Shown in pieces: positions 27,815 to 37,314 of a DNA stretch of 64,000 nucleotides; positions within the stretch are counted from its first letter, which is position 1; every line of letters starts with the position of its first letter. The DNA comes from Micrococcaceae bacterium RIT 802 (GTDB taxonomy: Bacteria > Actinomycetota > Actinomycetes > Actinomycetales > Micrococcaceae). The position numbers were made by a program, and so were the translations under genes. Location of the stretch: assembly GCA_016892645.1 (NCBI GenBank), contig JAFEMX010000005.1, positions 62,001 to 126,000 of the forward strand. Direction: 5' to 3'. The notes under the pieces are model-generated. The model was not told the origin of the DNA, did not search any database, and worked only from the letters and a program-made list of their open reading frames with translations.

Positions 27815-29137
27815 GTCCGACGCTACCCCGCCGGCCGGCTTCGGCCGCCCTGACCTGACCGCCTTCGCTCGACTCGACGGCCTCGGTCTGAGCGTGACCG
27901 GACAACGACTTGAACCGGATCGTGCGGTCCTCGCGTGCCGCGTGGTGGAACCAGATCAGTGGTGCCGACGGTGCGGCAGCGAAGGCGCTGCTCGTGACAC
28001 CGTGATCCGGCGGTTGGCCCACGAGCCGCTGGGCTGGCGACCGACCGTGCTGGAAGTTGTAGTGCGCCGCTACCGCTGTGCCGACTGCGGACACGTGTGG
28101 CGCCAAGACACCACGCCGCGGCGGAGCCACGCGCGAAGCTCTCGCGCACCGGGCTGCGGTGGGCGCTGGAAGGGATCGTGGTCGCACACCTCACCGTCGC
28201 CCGTGTCGCCGAGGGACTCGGGGTCGCGTGGGACACCGCCAACAACGCGGTCCTGGCTGAAGGCAAGCGGCTGCTGATCAACGACCCCACGCGGTTTGAG
28301 GGCGTGAAGGTCATTGGCGTCGATGAGCACGTCTGGCGCCACACCAGGCGTGGCGACAAGTACGTCACCGTGATCATCGACCTCACCCCGGTCCGCGATG
28401 GCGCCGGCCCAGCAAGGCTGCTGGACATGGTCGAGGGCCGGTCGAAGGCGGCGTTCAAGACCTGGCTCGCCGACCGCGACGACGCCTTCCGTGACGCGGT
28501 CGAGGTGGTCGCGATGGACGGCTTCACCGGGTTCAAGACCGCCGCTGCAGAGGAGATCCCGGACGCGGTCACGGTGATGGATCCCTTCCACGTCGTGCGC
28601 CTGGCCGGTGACGCCCTCGACAGGTGCCGGCGCCGGGTCCAACTCGCGATCCACGGGCACCGTGGGTTCAGGGACGACCCGCTCTACAAGTCGCGGCGCA
28701 CGCTGCACACCGGCGCGGACCTGCTCACCGACAAGCAGAGCGACAGGCTACGCGCGCTGTTCGTTGATGACGCTCACGTCGAGGTCGAGGCGACCTGGGG
28801 TGTCTACCAGCGCATGATCGCCGCCTATCGCCACGAGGACCGGCAACGTGGCCGCGAGCTCATGGAGAAGCTGTTCACCGACCTCAGCGCCGGCGTCCCC
28901 AAGGTGCTCACCGAGCTCACCACCCTGGGCCGGACCCTGAAGAAGCGAGCCGCTGACGTGCTCGCCTACTTCGAACGACCCGGCACCAGCAACGGGCCGA
29001 CCGAGGCGCTCAACGGACGGCTCGAACACCTGCGCGGCTCCGCACTCGGGTTCCGCAACCTGACCAACTACATCGCCCGAAGCCTGCTCGAGACCGGCGG
29101 CTTCAGACCCCAACTCCTACACCCCCGATTGGGATGA
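27813..29137 (+). pseudogene. ISL3-family transposase, frameshifted
   Basis: N-terminal part in one frame: MSDATPPAGFGRPDLTAFA and the zinc ribbon CRRCGSEG...CADCGHVWRQD. From about 28116 the protein continues one frame back: AAEPRAKLSRTGLRWALEG, GVDEHVWRHTRRGDKYVTV, VVAMDGFTGFKTA, MDPFHVVRLAGDALD and NGPTEALNGRLEHLRGSALGFRNL, the DDE catalytic region. Comparing the expected RQDTT-R-AAEPRA reading with the bases suggests loss of one G in a CGCGCG run near 28116-28117. No A-rich slippery site is present, so this looks like a mutation (or read error), not programmed frameshifting. The first frame stops at 28275-28277. Confidence 0.85.
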
Positions 29138-29140
29138 GCC

Positions 29141-29148
29141 GTATTACT
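29141..29148. repeat. Right target-site duplication GTATTACT
   Basis: Perfect copy of 25443-25450. Its reverse complement AGTAATAC contains the TAA stop of the GNAT gene (29144-29146). Confidence 0.9.
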
Positions 29149-29851
29149 GGACCAGGTGCCGGCCCTTGCCGATCAGATCCATCCCGTTCGCCCGGAAGAA
29201 GGCGGACGCACCGGGGGTCGAAGCGGCCAACAGCTGGTCCGGACTCCCGATGGACCCCAGCGGTCGCGCCAGGGCAGCCAACAAGGCGGTGCCGACACCC
29301 TGCCGCCTCGAGGACGGCCCCACGGCCAGCGCATGGACGGACACGTCGCCTCCGTCGTGCCGGTAGGCCATTCCCCGCCCGGCCAATTCACCGGTCCGCG
29401 TGCGGGCCACCGCGTGCTCGATGTGCCCGGGATCGACGATGGCGAGCTCGTCATGGTCGGGGCCGGTGGCTTCGGGCAGGTCCGGCGTCAACTGGACGGC
29501 TCCGTCCCAGCCGTGCCGTTGGCTGGCCTCCGCGGCAACGTCGTCGAACCCCCCGGCGTGCCAGAACACCGGCGGGGCGTCGCGGAACCCCAGGTCCACC
29601 AGGGCGGTGTCCCGTGCGGCGGCGTTGAGCCAGACATGGACCTCGCGCGCACCCAGCCGGGCACCTTCGGCCAGCCCGGGGCGAAGGCCCGCAGCCTCCG
29701 GACGGGCGGGAAAGAGCAGCACCAGGCGCTCCCTGCTGGGCTGCCACACCCACTGGCATCCGTGGGTGGTGAACTCGCGGCCACCGGTCGCCGCCGCGAG
29801 CGAGCGGTTCCAGTCGGCAAAGGCGGCCTGCGCGCCGGCAATGGTCGTCAC
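29144..29851 (-). CDS. GNAT-family N-acetyltransferase
   Basis: 235 aa. The C-terminal GNAT domain has VSVHALAVGPSSRRQGVGTALLAALARPLG (acetyl-CoA motif A) and STPGASAFFRANGMDLIGKGR; the N-terminal half REVHVWLNAAARDTALVDLGFRDAPPVFWH reads as a second, GNAT-like fold without a CoA motif. Substrate unknown. GTG 29851 overlaps the M3 peptidase stop (GTGA), so the two are co-translated. Its stop lies in the transposon target duplication, which preserved the C-terminus. Confidence 0.82.
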   Translation of the reverse strand: MTTIAGAQAAFADWNRSLAAATGGREFTTHGCQWVWQPSRERLVLLFPARPEAAGLRPGLAEGARLGAREVHVWLNAAARDTALVDLGFRDAPPVFWHAGGFDDVAAEASQRHGWDGAVQLTPDLPEATGPDHDELAIVDPGHIEHAVARTRTGELAGRGMAYRHDGGDVSVHALAVGPSSRRQGVGTALLAALARPLGSIGSPDQLLAASTPGASAFFRANGMDLIGKGRHLVQ

Positions 29852-31869
29852 CGGGCGGCCGCATCGAGTCCGCGACGCACGAGCAGGGGCTCGAGCCGCG
29901 CCGGGCGGCCCCGGAAGTCCTCGTACGACTCCAGGGGGTCGCGGGTGTTGCCGCGGGCGAGCAGCCCGGCACGGAATCGGTCGCCGTTCTGCCGGGTCCC
30001 CCCTCCATGCTCCGCGAACCATTCCACCGTGTCGGCGTCGAGCACTTCGCTCCAGATGTAGGAGTAGTACCCGGCCGAATATCCGCCGTCGAAGATGTGC
30101 TTGAAGTAGCCGGTGCGGTAGCGCGGGGGGACGACGTCGGGATCGAAACCGGCCTCGCGCAGTGCCCGGTCCTCGAACTCCAGCGGATCGCCCGGGTCCT
30201 CCCCGGGGGCCAGCGAGTGCCAGGCGAGGTCGAGGACCGCAGCCGCGAGGTACTCGGTGGTCGCAAAACCCTCGCCCCAGAGTCCGGCGGCGTGGATCCG
30301 GTCCAACGCGCCGTCGGGCAGCGCCTCGCCGGTCTCGACATGGCGGGCGTAGCCGGCGATCAGTTCCTCGTCGTACTGCCACATCTCGTTGACCTGCGAG
30401 GGGTATTCCACGAAGTCGCGGGGGACCGCGGTGCCGGCCAGCGACGGGTAGACCCCGTCGGCGAAGAGCCCATGCAGGGCATGTCCGAACTCATGGAAGA
30501 GGGTGCGGACCTCGTCAAGGGTGAGCAACGCGGGCTGGCCGTCGGCCGGTGCCGGGATATTGAGGTTGTTGGTGACCACGGGCCGCTCTTCGAACAGCGA
30601 GGCGCCCACCCGGATGCTGTTCATCCACGCGCCCCCGGCCTTGGTCGGGCGGGCGAAGTAGTCGCCGAGGAACAAGCCCAGGGCGCTGCCATCGGCGTCG
30701 GAGACCTCCCAGACGCGGACGTCCGGGTGGTACACCGGCAGGTCGTGCCGTTCGGTGAACCCGATGCCATACAACCGGGTGGCCGCCGCGAAGACACCAT
30801 CGTGGACGACCCGGTCCAGCTCGAACCACGGCTTCAGGGCCGCGGCATCCACCGCGTAGCGCTCGCGGTGGACGCGGGCGGAGAAGTAGGCGCGGTCCCA
30901 CGGGGCCACGACGCCTCCGGCGACCTCGGCCATGACGGCCGCTTCCGTGGCGGCATTGGCCACCGCCGGCGGGACCAGTGCCGCGAGGCGTTCGCGGACC
31001 GCCTCCAGCGACGGGGCGGTCTGTGCCTCGAGCACGGAGGCCGCGTGGTTCGGGTACCCGAGCAGGCCGGCCCGTTCGGCACGCAATCGGGCCATCGACG
31101 CGGCCAGGTCCAGGGTGCGGTGCTGCCCGTCCTGGCCCCGGCCGATGGAGGCCTCGAAGAGCCGCCGGCGTGATGCTGCGTTTTCCAGGCGGGCCAGTGC
31201 CGGCTGGTGGGTGGGCAGGACCAGCGTGAGGAGGTAGCCGCCGTCGTGCCCTGCCTGGGTTGCGGCGCGGGCGGCGGAGGCGATCTCGGCCTCGGAGAGC
31301 CCGTCCAGCTCCGCGGCATCCCCGAAGAGCACTGCCGCGTCGTTCATCCCGGCGAGCAGTGCGGTGGAATACCGGGTGGACAGTGCCGAGATCTCCGCGT
31401 TGAGCCCGCGCAGGCGCGCTTTCCCCGCGGCATCTAGGCCCGCCCCGGCGCGGCGGAAGGCCCGCAGGGTTTCCCCGCTGAGCCGTTCCTGCTCGCCCTC
31501 GAGACCTCCGGCCGAGTCGACCGCCTCCAGGCGCGCATACAGTGCGCCATTCAGGTGCAGCGCGTCGCCGTGTTCGGTCAGCAGGGCCTGGATCTCCCCG
31601 TCCGCATCGAGGATCTCGGGCGTCCCGTGGGAGGGCTTGACGTTGGAAAAGGCCATGACGGCCCGGCGGAGGGTCTCGCCACTGGCCTCGAAGGCCTCCG
31701 TGGTGTTGGCGAACGTCGGGTCCTCGGGCGAGGAGGTCAGCGCGTTGATGGCCGCGAGCTGCTCGGCGATGCCGTGCCGGACGGCGTCGACGTAGTCCGG
31801 CGCCGTCAGCGTGTCGAACGCGGGCATCTCGAACGGCAGCTGGCTGGCGGAGCGCAGGGGGTTGGTCAT
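29848..31869 (-). CDS. M3-family zinc metallopeptidase (Dcp-like)
   Basis: 673-aa cytoplasmic peptidase of the oligopeptidase/dipeptidyl carboxypeptidase type. Zinc motif LFHEFGHALHGLFA, upstream GGAWMNSIRVGASLFEERPVVTNNLN, downstream SQVNEMW with the third ligand region (DFVEYPSQVNE), and the substrate-pocket HIFDGGYSAGYYSYIWSEV. Full length for the family. Followed by the co-translated GNAT gene. Confidence 0.92.
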   Translation of the reverse strand: MTNPLRSASQLPFEMPAFDTLTAPDYVDAVRHGIAEQLAAINALTSSPEDPTFANTTEAFEASGETLRRAVMAFSNVKPSHGTPEILDADGEIQALLTEHGDALHLNGALYARLEAVDSAGGLEGEQERLSGETLRAFRRAGAGLDAAGKARLRGLNAEISALSTRYSTALLAGMNDAAVLFGDAAELDGLSEAEIASAARAATQAGHDGGYLLTLVLPTHQPALARLENAASRRRLFEASIGRGQDGQHRTLDLAASMARLRAERAGLLGYPNHAASVLEAQTAPSLEAVRERLAALVPPAVANAATEAAVMAEVAGGVVAPWDRAYFSARVHRERYAVDAAALKPWFELDRVVHDGVFAAATRLYGIGFTERHDLPVYHPDVRVWEVSDADGSALGLFLGDYFARPTKAGGAWMNSIRVGASLFEERPVVTNNLNIPAPADGQPALLTLDEVRTLFHEFGHALHGLFADGVYPSLAGTAVPRDFVEYPSQVNEMWQYDEELIAGYARHVETGEALPDGALDRIHAAGLWGEGFATTEYLAAAVLDLAWHSLAPGEDPGDPLEFEDRALREAGFDPDVVPPRYRTGYFKHIFDGGYSAGYYSYIWSEVLDADTVEWFAEHGGGTRQNGDRFRAGLLARGNTRDPLESYEDFRGRPARLEPLLVRRGLDAAAR

Positions 31870-31908
31870 GAAGGCAGTTTTTCACACCCGCCGCCGCTGC
31901 GCGACGCA

Positions 31909-31914
31909 TACCAT
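31909..31914 (+). promoter_or_regulatory. Leaderless-type -10 box for the CapA-like gene
   Basis: TACCAT ends 6 bases before ATG 31921. Confidence 0.45.
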
Positions 31915-31920
31915 CGAGGC

Positions 31921-33162
31921 ATGAGCCCTGCCGTCGACACGACCTCCCCCGGATCCACGGTCCCGGCGGCCGCCCGACGCCCTCGCCGCCCGGCCGCGGG
32001 CCTGGTGCTCGCCTGTGCCGCGGCCCTGGCGCTCTCGGGCTGCACTCCCGTGTCCGGCCCCGGTCCAACCGGTTCCACGGCGCCGCCCGCAGCGCCTTCC
32101 GCGGCGGAGACGAACCGGCGGCCGCCGGTGCAGGACCCCACGCCGACTGCCGCCCCGGAGGCGGTCTCCGTCGTCGTCACCGGGGATGTGCTGCTGCATC
32201 CGCCGTTGTGGAAGCAGGCCCGCTCCGATGGAACGCCGGCCGACCCGGACTTCGGCCCGCTGCTGGCGGGATTGGAACCCTACCTGGACGACGCCGACCT
32301 GGCGGTCTGCTCCCTGGAGACGCCGGTCGGCGAGACGGACGGGCCCTTCAGCGGCTACCCGTCCTTCGTCGTCCCGCCGCAGATCCTCCCGGCGCTCGCG
32401 TCCACCGGGTACGACGCCTGCACCACCGCCACCAACCATGCCGTCGACGGCGGGACCGCCGGGCTGGAACGCACCCTCGACGCGCTTGACGATGCAGGTC
32501 TGCGCCATACGGGGACCTACCGCAGCGCTGCCGAGGCGGCCAGGCCGCTCGTCCTGGACGCCGGGGGAGTGCGCGTCGGGATCGTCACGGCAACCTACGG
32601 CCTCAACGGGCTGCAGGCGGACACCCCCTGGCGGGTCGACCTCATCGACACCGACCGGATGATCGCCCGGGCCACGGCAGCCCGGAAGGCCGGCGCCGAC
32701 GTCGTCCTCGCCGGGTTCCATGCCGGCCAGGAGTACTCGAACCGCCCCACCGCCGACCAGCGCTCCACCGCACGCACCCTGGCCGAAAGCGGGGTCTTCG
32801 ACTTCGTCTATTCCCACCACACGCACTCGGTCCTGCCCTTGGAGAAGCACGACGGCGTCTGGATCGCCTATGGGCTCGGCAACAGCGTCTCCGCGCACGC
32901 GACGGACCTGGCGGTGAACCGCGAGGGAGTGAGCCTGAAACTCGAATTCACCCGCGACGGGGACCACTGGAGGACCGCCCCGCCGCGCTGGGCCGCCCAC
33001 ATCATGGCGCAGGACCCGGTGCGCTGGTGTGCGCTGCCCGCAAAGACGCCCTGCACCACGGCCGGAACGGACGCGGCCTCGCTGGAACGCACCCGCGCCA
33101 CGCTCACCGCGCTGGGCGCGGACGACGACGGGGCCGGGCCCTGGCATCCCGGCACCCGCTGA
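31921..33162 (+). CDS. CapA/PgsA-family lipoprotein (metallophosphatase fold)
   Basis: 413 aa. Twin-arginine-like basic start, hydrophobic segment AGLVLACAAALALSGC with lipobox LSGC (Cys41), a Thr/Pro linker, then the CapA domain: VVVTGDVLLHPPLW, CSLETPVGETDGPFSGYPSF, ATNHAVDGGTAGLERTLDAL, VVLAGFHAGQEYSNRPT and YSHHTHSVLPLEKHDGVWIAYGLGN. Surface-anchored; CapA proteins are linked to capsule or polyglutamate export elsewhere, but there is no such operon here. Confidence 0.88.
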   Translation: MSPAVDTTSPGSTVPAAARRPRRPAAGLVLACAAALALSGCTPVSGPGPTGSTAPPAAPSAAETNRRPPVQDPTPTAAPEAVSVVVTGDVLLHPPLWKQARSDGTPADPDFGPLLAGLEPYLDDADLAVCSLETPVGETDGPFSGYPSFVVPPQILPALASTGYDACTTATNHAVDGGTAGLERTLDALDDAGLRHTGTYRSAAEAARPLVLDAGGVRVGIVTATYGLNGLQADTPWRVDLIDTDRMIARATAARKAGADVVLAGFHAGQEYSNRPTADQRSTARTLAESGVFDFVYSHHTHSVLPLEKHDGVWIAYGLGNSVSAHATDLAVNREGVSLKLEFTRDGDHWRTAPPRWAAHIMAQDPVRWCALPAKTPCTTAGTDAASLERTRATLTALGADDDGAGPWHPGTR

Positions 33163-33321
33163 TCCGGCCGGCCCGCAGGGAGTGAAACGGGGGCTCCGGG
33201 AAGGGAACGTGTCGCCGGCCGCGCGGCGGTGCCCCGTGCCGAACTATGCTGGAGCGTCCCCATTCTTCGGCCGCCGTCGCGCGGCCCGACCTCCGGCCGG
33301 TGCCGGAAGAGGCGGTTGTGC

Positions 33322-33999
33322 ATGCTCACTGTCGGTGTCCTGGCCCTGCAGGGCGACGTGCGCGAACACGTGGCAGCGCTCGAATCCTGCGGCGCGCGGG
33401 CCGCCCCGGTCCGGCGTCCGCAGGAGCTCGACGACCTGGACGGGCTGGTTCTGCCCGGTGGCGAATCGACCACCATCGACAAGCTGGCCCGGATGTTCGG
33501 GGTGTCCGAGCCCCTGAAGGAACGCATCGCCGACGGGTTCCCGGTCTACGGATCCTGCGCTGGAATGATCCTGCTGGCCGACCGCATCCTGGACCCCGCC
33601 ACGGACCGGCAGGGCGCGGCCCAGCAGAGCTTCGGGGGGATCGACATGAGCGTGCGCCGCAACGCCTTCGGCCGGCAGGTCGAGTCGTTCGAGACCGACC
33701 TGGACTTCGCCGGACTCGAGACGCTGCCGCGCCCGGACGGATCGCCGGCCGACGCCCCGGCCGACCCGGTGCACGCCGTGTTCATCCGTGCCCCGTGGGT
33801 GGAAAGCGTCGGCCCGGACGTCCAGGTCCTGGCCTCCGTACAGGTTCCCGGCGGGCAGCACGGCGCGGATGCGCCAACGGACAGTAGAATCGTTGCAGTA
33901 CGTTCGGGATCGCTGCTGGCCACCTCCTTCCACCCGGAGGTCACGGGGGAGCGCCGGATCCATGAACTTTTCATCCAGCTGATCAAGGGAGAAGCGTAA
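33322..33999 (+). CDS. pdxT: Pyridoxal 5'-phosphate synthase glutaminase subunit PdxT
   Basis: Class I amidotransferase that hydrolyses glutamine and feeds ammonia to PdxS. 225 aa. [16 protein letters not shown] at the start, [11 protein letters not shown], nucleophile Cys in [35 protein letters not shown], and the catalytic pair in [18 protein letters not shown] 33322 is preceded by GGAAGAGG. yebC follows after 2 bases. Confidence 0.95.
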   Translation: MLTVGVLALQGDVREHVAALESCGARAAPVRRPQELDDLDGLVLPGGESTTIDKLARMFGVSEPLKERIADGFPVYGSCAGMILLADRILDPATDRQGAAQQSFGGIDMSVRRNAFGRQVESFETDLDFAGLETLPRPDGSPADAPADPVHAVFIRAPWVESVGPDVQVLASVQVPGGQHGADAPTDSRIVAVRSGSLLATSFHPEVTGERRIHELFIQLIKGEA

Positions 34000-34001
34000 G
34001 C

Positions 34002-34760
34002 ATGTCAGGCCACTCCAAATGGGCAACGACCAAGCACAAGAAGGCCGTCATCGACTCGCGGCGTGCCAAGTCGTTCGCCAAGCTCATCAAGAACATCGAG
34101 GTCGCCGCCCGTGCCGGCGGCGCCGACATGGCCGGCAACCCGGCCCTGGAAGTCGCCGTCTCCAAGGCGAAGAAGACCTCCGTGCCCAACGACAACATCG
34201 ACCGCGCCGTCAAGCGCGGTGCCGGGCTGACCGGTGAGGTCATCGACTACGCCGAGATCATCTACGAGGCCCGCGGCCCGCAGGGCTCCGCCCTGCTGGT
34301 CGAGTGCCTGACCGACAACAAGAACCGCGCGGCCTCCGAGGTCCGCCTGGCCATCACCCGCAGCGGCGGCACCGTGGCCGACCCGGGCTCGGTCGCCTAC
34401 CTCTTCGCCCGCAAGGGAGTCGTCTCGCTGCCCAAGAAGGACCTGACCGAGGACGACATCCTCATGGCGGTCCTCGAGGCCGGCGCCGACGAGGTCAAGG
34501 AGTCCGGCGACAGCTTCGAGATCCACTCCGAACCCACCGACCTGCGTGCCGTGGTCACGGCACTGGAGGAGGCCGGGATCGAGTACGAATCCGACGAGGT
34601 CGAGTTCGTCCCCTCGATGCAGGTCCAGCTCGACGCCGATGCGGCCCGCAAGTTCCTCAAGCTCGCCGATGCCCTCGAGGATCTGGACGACGTGCAGAAC
34701 GTGTACTCGAACGCGGATCTCTCAGCCGAGGTCATGGCCGAGCTCGAAGCGGACGACTAG
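34002..34760 (+). CDS. YebC/PmpR-family regulatory or translation protein
   Basis: 252-aa conserved protein starting [23 protein letters not shown]; then [16 protein letters not shown] and [23 protein letters not shown] and [12 protein letters not shown] are all family signatures. Members act as transcription regulators or relieve ribosome stalling. Standard position upstream of ruvC. Confidence 0.95.
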   Translation: MSGHSKWATTKHKKAVIDSRRAKSFAKLIKNIEVAARAGGADMAGNPALEVAVSKAKKTSVPNDNIDRAVKRGAGLTGEVIDYAEIIYEARGPQGSALLVECLTDNKNRAASEVRLAITRSGGTVADPGSVAYLFARKGVVSLPKKDLTEDDILMAVLEAGADEVKESGDSFEIHSEPTDLRAVVTALEEAGIEYESDEVEFVPSMQVQLDADAARKFLKLADALEDLDDVQNVYSNADLSAEVMAELEADD

Positions 34761-34767
34761 CCCCGCC

Positions 34768-35364
34768 GTGGCATTGCGTGTGGTCGGCGTCGACCCGGGG
34801 CTGACCCGCTGCGGCCTGGCCGTGGTCGACGTCGAACCCAACCGCCGGGCCACCCTGGTCGACGTCACGGTGGTCGGGACGACGCCCGACACGCCGCTGG
34901 ACCAGCGGCTGCTGGCCATCGCCGAGGGCATCGACGCGTGGCTGGACCGGCACCACCCGGATGTGCTGGCGGTCGAACGCGTCTTCAGCCAATTGAATGT
35001 CAGCACGGTCATGGGCACGGCCCAGGCCTCGGGCATCGTCATCGCGGCCGCCGCCCGGCGCGGCATCCCGGTCGCCCTGCACACGCCCACCGAGGTCAAG
35101 GCGGCCGTCACCGGCAGCGGCCAGGCCAACAAGGCGGCGGTCGGCAAGATGGTCGCCAAGATCCTCCGCCTGGACGCGCCGCCGCAACCCGCCGACGCCG
35201 CGGACGCCGCGGCCCTGGCCATCACCCACGGCTGGCGGGGGGCGGCCCCCGGCGCGCAGGCCTCCGCCGGGGTCAGTGGTGGCTCCAGCGGGCTGACGGC
35301 GGCCCAGCGCGCCTGGGCCGCCGCCGAGGCCACGGCCCGGTCCACCCGGGCGCCGCGCCGCTGA
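34768..35364 (+). CDS. ruvC: Holliday junction resolvase RuvC
   Basis: Nuclease that cuts Holliday junctions with RuvAB. 198 aa: [16 protein letters not shown] (first catalytic Asp), [24 protein letters not shown] (Glu), [25 protein letters not shown], and [15 protein letters not shown] with the C-terminal acidic pair. An Ala/Ser-rich tail of about 40 residues follows. GTG 34768 lies 7 bases after yebC. Confidence 0.95.
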   Translation: MALRVVGVDPGLTRCGLAVVDVEPNRRATLVDVTVVGTTPDTPLDQRLLAIAEGIDAWLDRHHPDVLAVERVFSQLNVSTVMGTAQASGIVIAAAARRGIPVALHTPTEVKAAVTGSGQANKAAVGKMVAKILRLDAPPQPADAADAAALAITHGWRGAAPGAQASAGVSGGSSGLTAAQRAWAAAEATARSTRAPRR

Positions 35365-35462
35365 GCGCTGGTGGACCGGTGACCGGGTAGGGTATTCGTA
35401 GATATGTTCGGATGCCGCGATGCGGTCCCCGACACCAGCACGACGCCGGAGGAAGGCTTTCC

Positions 35463-36086
35463 ATGATCAGTTCCCTGAACGGCGTGGTCACCCATGTGGC
35501 CCTGAACAGCGCCGTCATCGAGGTCTCCGGGTTCGGGATGCTCGTCCAGGCCACGCCGCAGACGCTGTCCGGCCTGCACCTGGGCCGCGAGGCCCTCGTC
35601 CACACCTCGATGGTGGTCCGCGAGGATTCGATGACCCTGTTCGGCTTCGCGACCCCGGGGGAGCGGGAGGTGTTCGAGGTGCTGCTTTCCGTCGCCGGCG
35701 TCGGTCCCCGGTTGGCCCTGGCGGTCCTGGCCGTGCACACTCCCGAAGACGTCCGCGTTGCCTCCTCGAGCGGGGACACCAAGGCCTTCACCCGTGTCCC
35801 GGGCATTGGCCCGAAGGGTGCCCAGCGGATCGTCCTGGAACTCGCGGGCAAGCTGGCCCCCACCGGCGAGGCCACGGCTGCCGCACCCGCCACCGCCGTT
35901 CCCGTCTGGAAGGAACAGGTCCTGCAGGCCCTGGTCGGCCTCGGCTGGACGGAAAAGGACGCCGACAAGGCCCTGACCGCCACGGCGAAGGCCGAACCCG
36001 AACTCGTGGCCGGCGGCCAGGTCGGGGAAATCCTCAAATCCGTCCTCCGCGATCTGGGCCGCGGAGCATCGGCCGGCGGACGCTAG
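35463..36086 (+). CDS. ruvA: Holliday junction DNA helicase subunit RuvA
   Basis: Junction-binding partner of RuvB. 207 aa: OB fold (MISSLNGVVTHVALNSAVIEVSGFG), helix-hairpin-helix VLLSVAGVGPRLALAVLA and VPGIGPKGAQRIVLELAGKL, and a C-terminal domain that binds RuvB (QALVGLGWTEKDADKAL). GGAGGAAGG lies just before ATG 35463. The TAG stop doubles as half of the ruvB -10 box. Confidence 0.95.
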   Translation: MISSLNGVVTHVALNSAVIEVSGFGMLVQATPQTLSGLHLGREALVHTSMVVREDSMTLFGFATPGEREVFEVLLSVAGVGPRLALAVLAVHTPEDVRVASSSGDTKAFTRVPGIGPKGAQRIVLELAGKLAPTGEATAAAPATAVPVWKEQVLQALVGLGWTEKDADKALTATAKAEPELVAGGQVGEILKSVLRDLGRGASAGGR

Positions 36087-36089
36087 GCT
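36084..36089 (+). promoter_or_regulatory. Leaderless-type -10 box inside the ruvA stop codon
   Basis: TAGGCT begins with the ruvA TAG stop and ends 6 bases before ATG 36096. It would give ruvB its own transcript. No good ribosome site precedes ruvB. Confidence 0.5.
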
Positions 36090-36095
36090 ACGACC

Positions 36096-37202
36096 ATGTC
36101 CGAGAACCAGCAGATCACCGCCTCGACGTCGGAGCCGGAAGAGCGGGCAATCGAGGCGGCACTGCGCCCCAAGAACCTCCACGACTTCGTCGGCCAGGCC
36201 CGCGTCCGCCAACAGCTGTCCCTGGTGCTGGAGGCCTCGAAGATCCGCGGGCGTTCCGCGGACCACGTCCTGCTGTCAGGCCCCCCGGGCCTCGGCAAGA
36301 CGACGCTGGCGATGATCATCGCCGGGGAAATGAATGCCCCGCTGCGGATCAGTTCCGGGCCGGCCATCCAGCACGCCGGCGATCTCGCGGCCATCCTCTC
36401 GTCCTTGACCGAAGGCGAGGTCCTCTTCCTGGACGAGATCCACCGGATGAGCCGTCCCGCCGAGGAAATGCTCTACATGGCGATGGAGGACTTCCGGGTC
36501 GACATCGTCGTCGGCAAGGGGGCCGGTGCAACGGCAATCCCGTTGGAACTTCCCCCGTTCACACTCGTCGGCGCCACGACCCGGGCCGGCCTGCTACCCG
36601 GCCCGCTGCGTGACCGGTTCGGCTTCACGGGACATCTGGAGTTCTACTCGACGGACGAATTGGAGCTGGTCCTGCGTCGCTCGGCGATGTTGATGGACAT
36701 GTCGGTGAATTCCGCGGCCTTCGCGGAAATCGCCATGCGCTCCCGGGGGACCCCGCGGATCTCCAACCGCCTGTTGCGGCGGGTGCGGGACTGGGCGCTG
36801 GTCCATGGCATCGAGCAGATCGATGCCCGGTCCGCGTCCGCGGCCCTGGACATGTACGAGGTCGACGCCCGCGGCCTGGACCGGCTGGACCGCAACGTCC
36901 TGACGGCCCTGTGCACCAAGTTCGGGGGAGGGCCGGTCGGCTTGTCGACCCTGGCGATCGCGGTCGGTGAGGAAACCGAGACGGTTGAAACCGTCGCCGA
37001 ACCCTACCTGGTGCGCGAAGGCCTGCTGGGGAGGACCCCCCGCGGACGCATCGCCATGCCGGCGGCCTGGGAACACCTGGGGCTTGCCGCACCAGCACAT
37101 GCAGCGCTCTTCGACGGGCCCGGGGGTCAATTCGGGCGCCCAAGCCCGACCGGAGAAGGCGAATCCGGGTCGTTTGGCCGGGAGGACGACGGCCGGCTCT
37201 GA
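36096..37202 (+). CDS. ruvB: Holliday junction DNA helicase motor RuvB
   Basis: AAA+ motor for branch migration. 368 aa: [11 protein letters not shown], Walker [13 protein letters not shown], Walker [10 protein letters not shown], sensor 1 [20 protein letters not shown], sensor 2 [15 protein letters not shown], and a winged-helix end [21 protein letters not shown], with an extra variable tail. Confidence 0.96.
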   Translation: MSENQQITASTSEPEERAIEAALRPKNLHDFVGQARVRQQLSLVLEASKIRGRSADHVLLSGPPGLGKTTLAMIIAGEMNAPLRISSGPAIQHAGDLAAILSSLTEGEVLFLDEIHRMSRPAEEMLYMAMEDFRVDIVVGKGAGATAIPLELPPFTLVGATTRAGLLPGPLRDRFGFTGHLEFYSTDELELVLRRSAMLMDMSVNSAAFAEIAMRSRGTPRISNRLLRRVRDWALVHGIEQIDARSASAALDMYEVDARGLDRLDRNVLTALCTKFGGGPVGLSTLAIAVGEETETVETVAEPYLVREGLLGRTPRGRIAMPAAWEHLGLAAPAHAALFDGPGGQFGRPSPTGEGESGSFGREDDGRL

Positions 37203-37314
37203 GGCCCCGGTCACTGAACGTCCAGACTCGACCTATACAATGGTGACTTGCCCTCCAGTGCGCCCTGTAGCCAGCGTGCACGGAAGTCCCCAGAACAGAA
37301 ACAGGTAGTAACCC

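Larger units (their letters stand above)
25451..29140. mobile_element. Composite ISL3-family transposon with cargo
   Basis: A 3,690-bp unit bounded by GTATTACT direct repeats. The left inverted repeat (GGCTCTTCCCAGATGAGGG, 25451 on) matches the right one (29140 back to 29116) at 20 of 25 positions. Inside, in order: a 166-bp IS left-end duplicate, an unannotated 200-bp stretch, a DJ-1/AraC regulator (minus), a monooxygenase-like gene (plus), a tRNA-like scrap with a strong hairpin, and an IS copy with its own left end at 27703. The internal copy lacks a matching octamer on its left (CGTTTCAG), so the whole unit, not that copy alone, was the last thing to move. ISL3 members carrying passenger genes are known. 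Confidence 0.88.
27703..29140 (+). mobile_element. ISL3-family insertion sequence, nearly complete copy
   Basis: 1,438 bp. The left end GGGTCTTCTCAGATGAC differs from the outer left end at 4 of 25 positions and matches the right end at only 16 of 25, so it is the poorer end. The right end is shared with the composite unit and contains the transposase stop codon (29135-29137). It carries a frameshifted transposase. Confidence 0.88.

Noticed and set aside
28097-28277. Programmed frameshifting in the ISL3 transposase
   Set aside because: No A-rich or other slippery heptamer is present, and the discrepancy fits a single lost base.
29852-30382. N-terminal extension of the GNAT gene to 30382
   Set aside because: The extra codons are Arg/Pro-rich and lie entirely within the M3 peptidase gene; GTG 29851 with a GTGA overlap is the better start.
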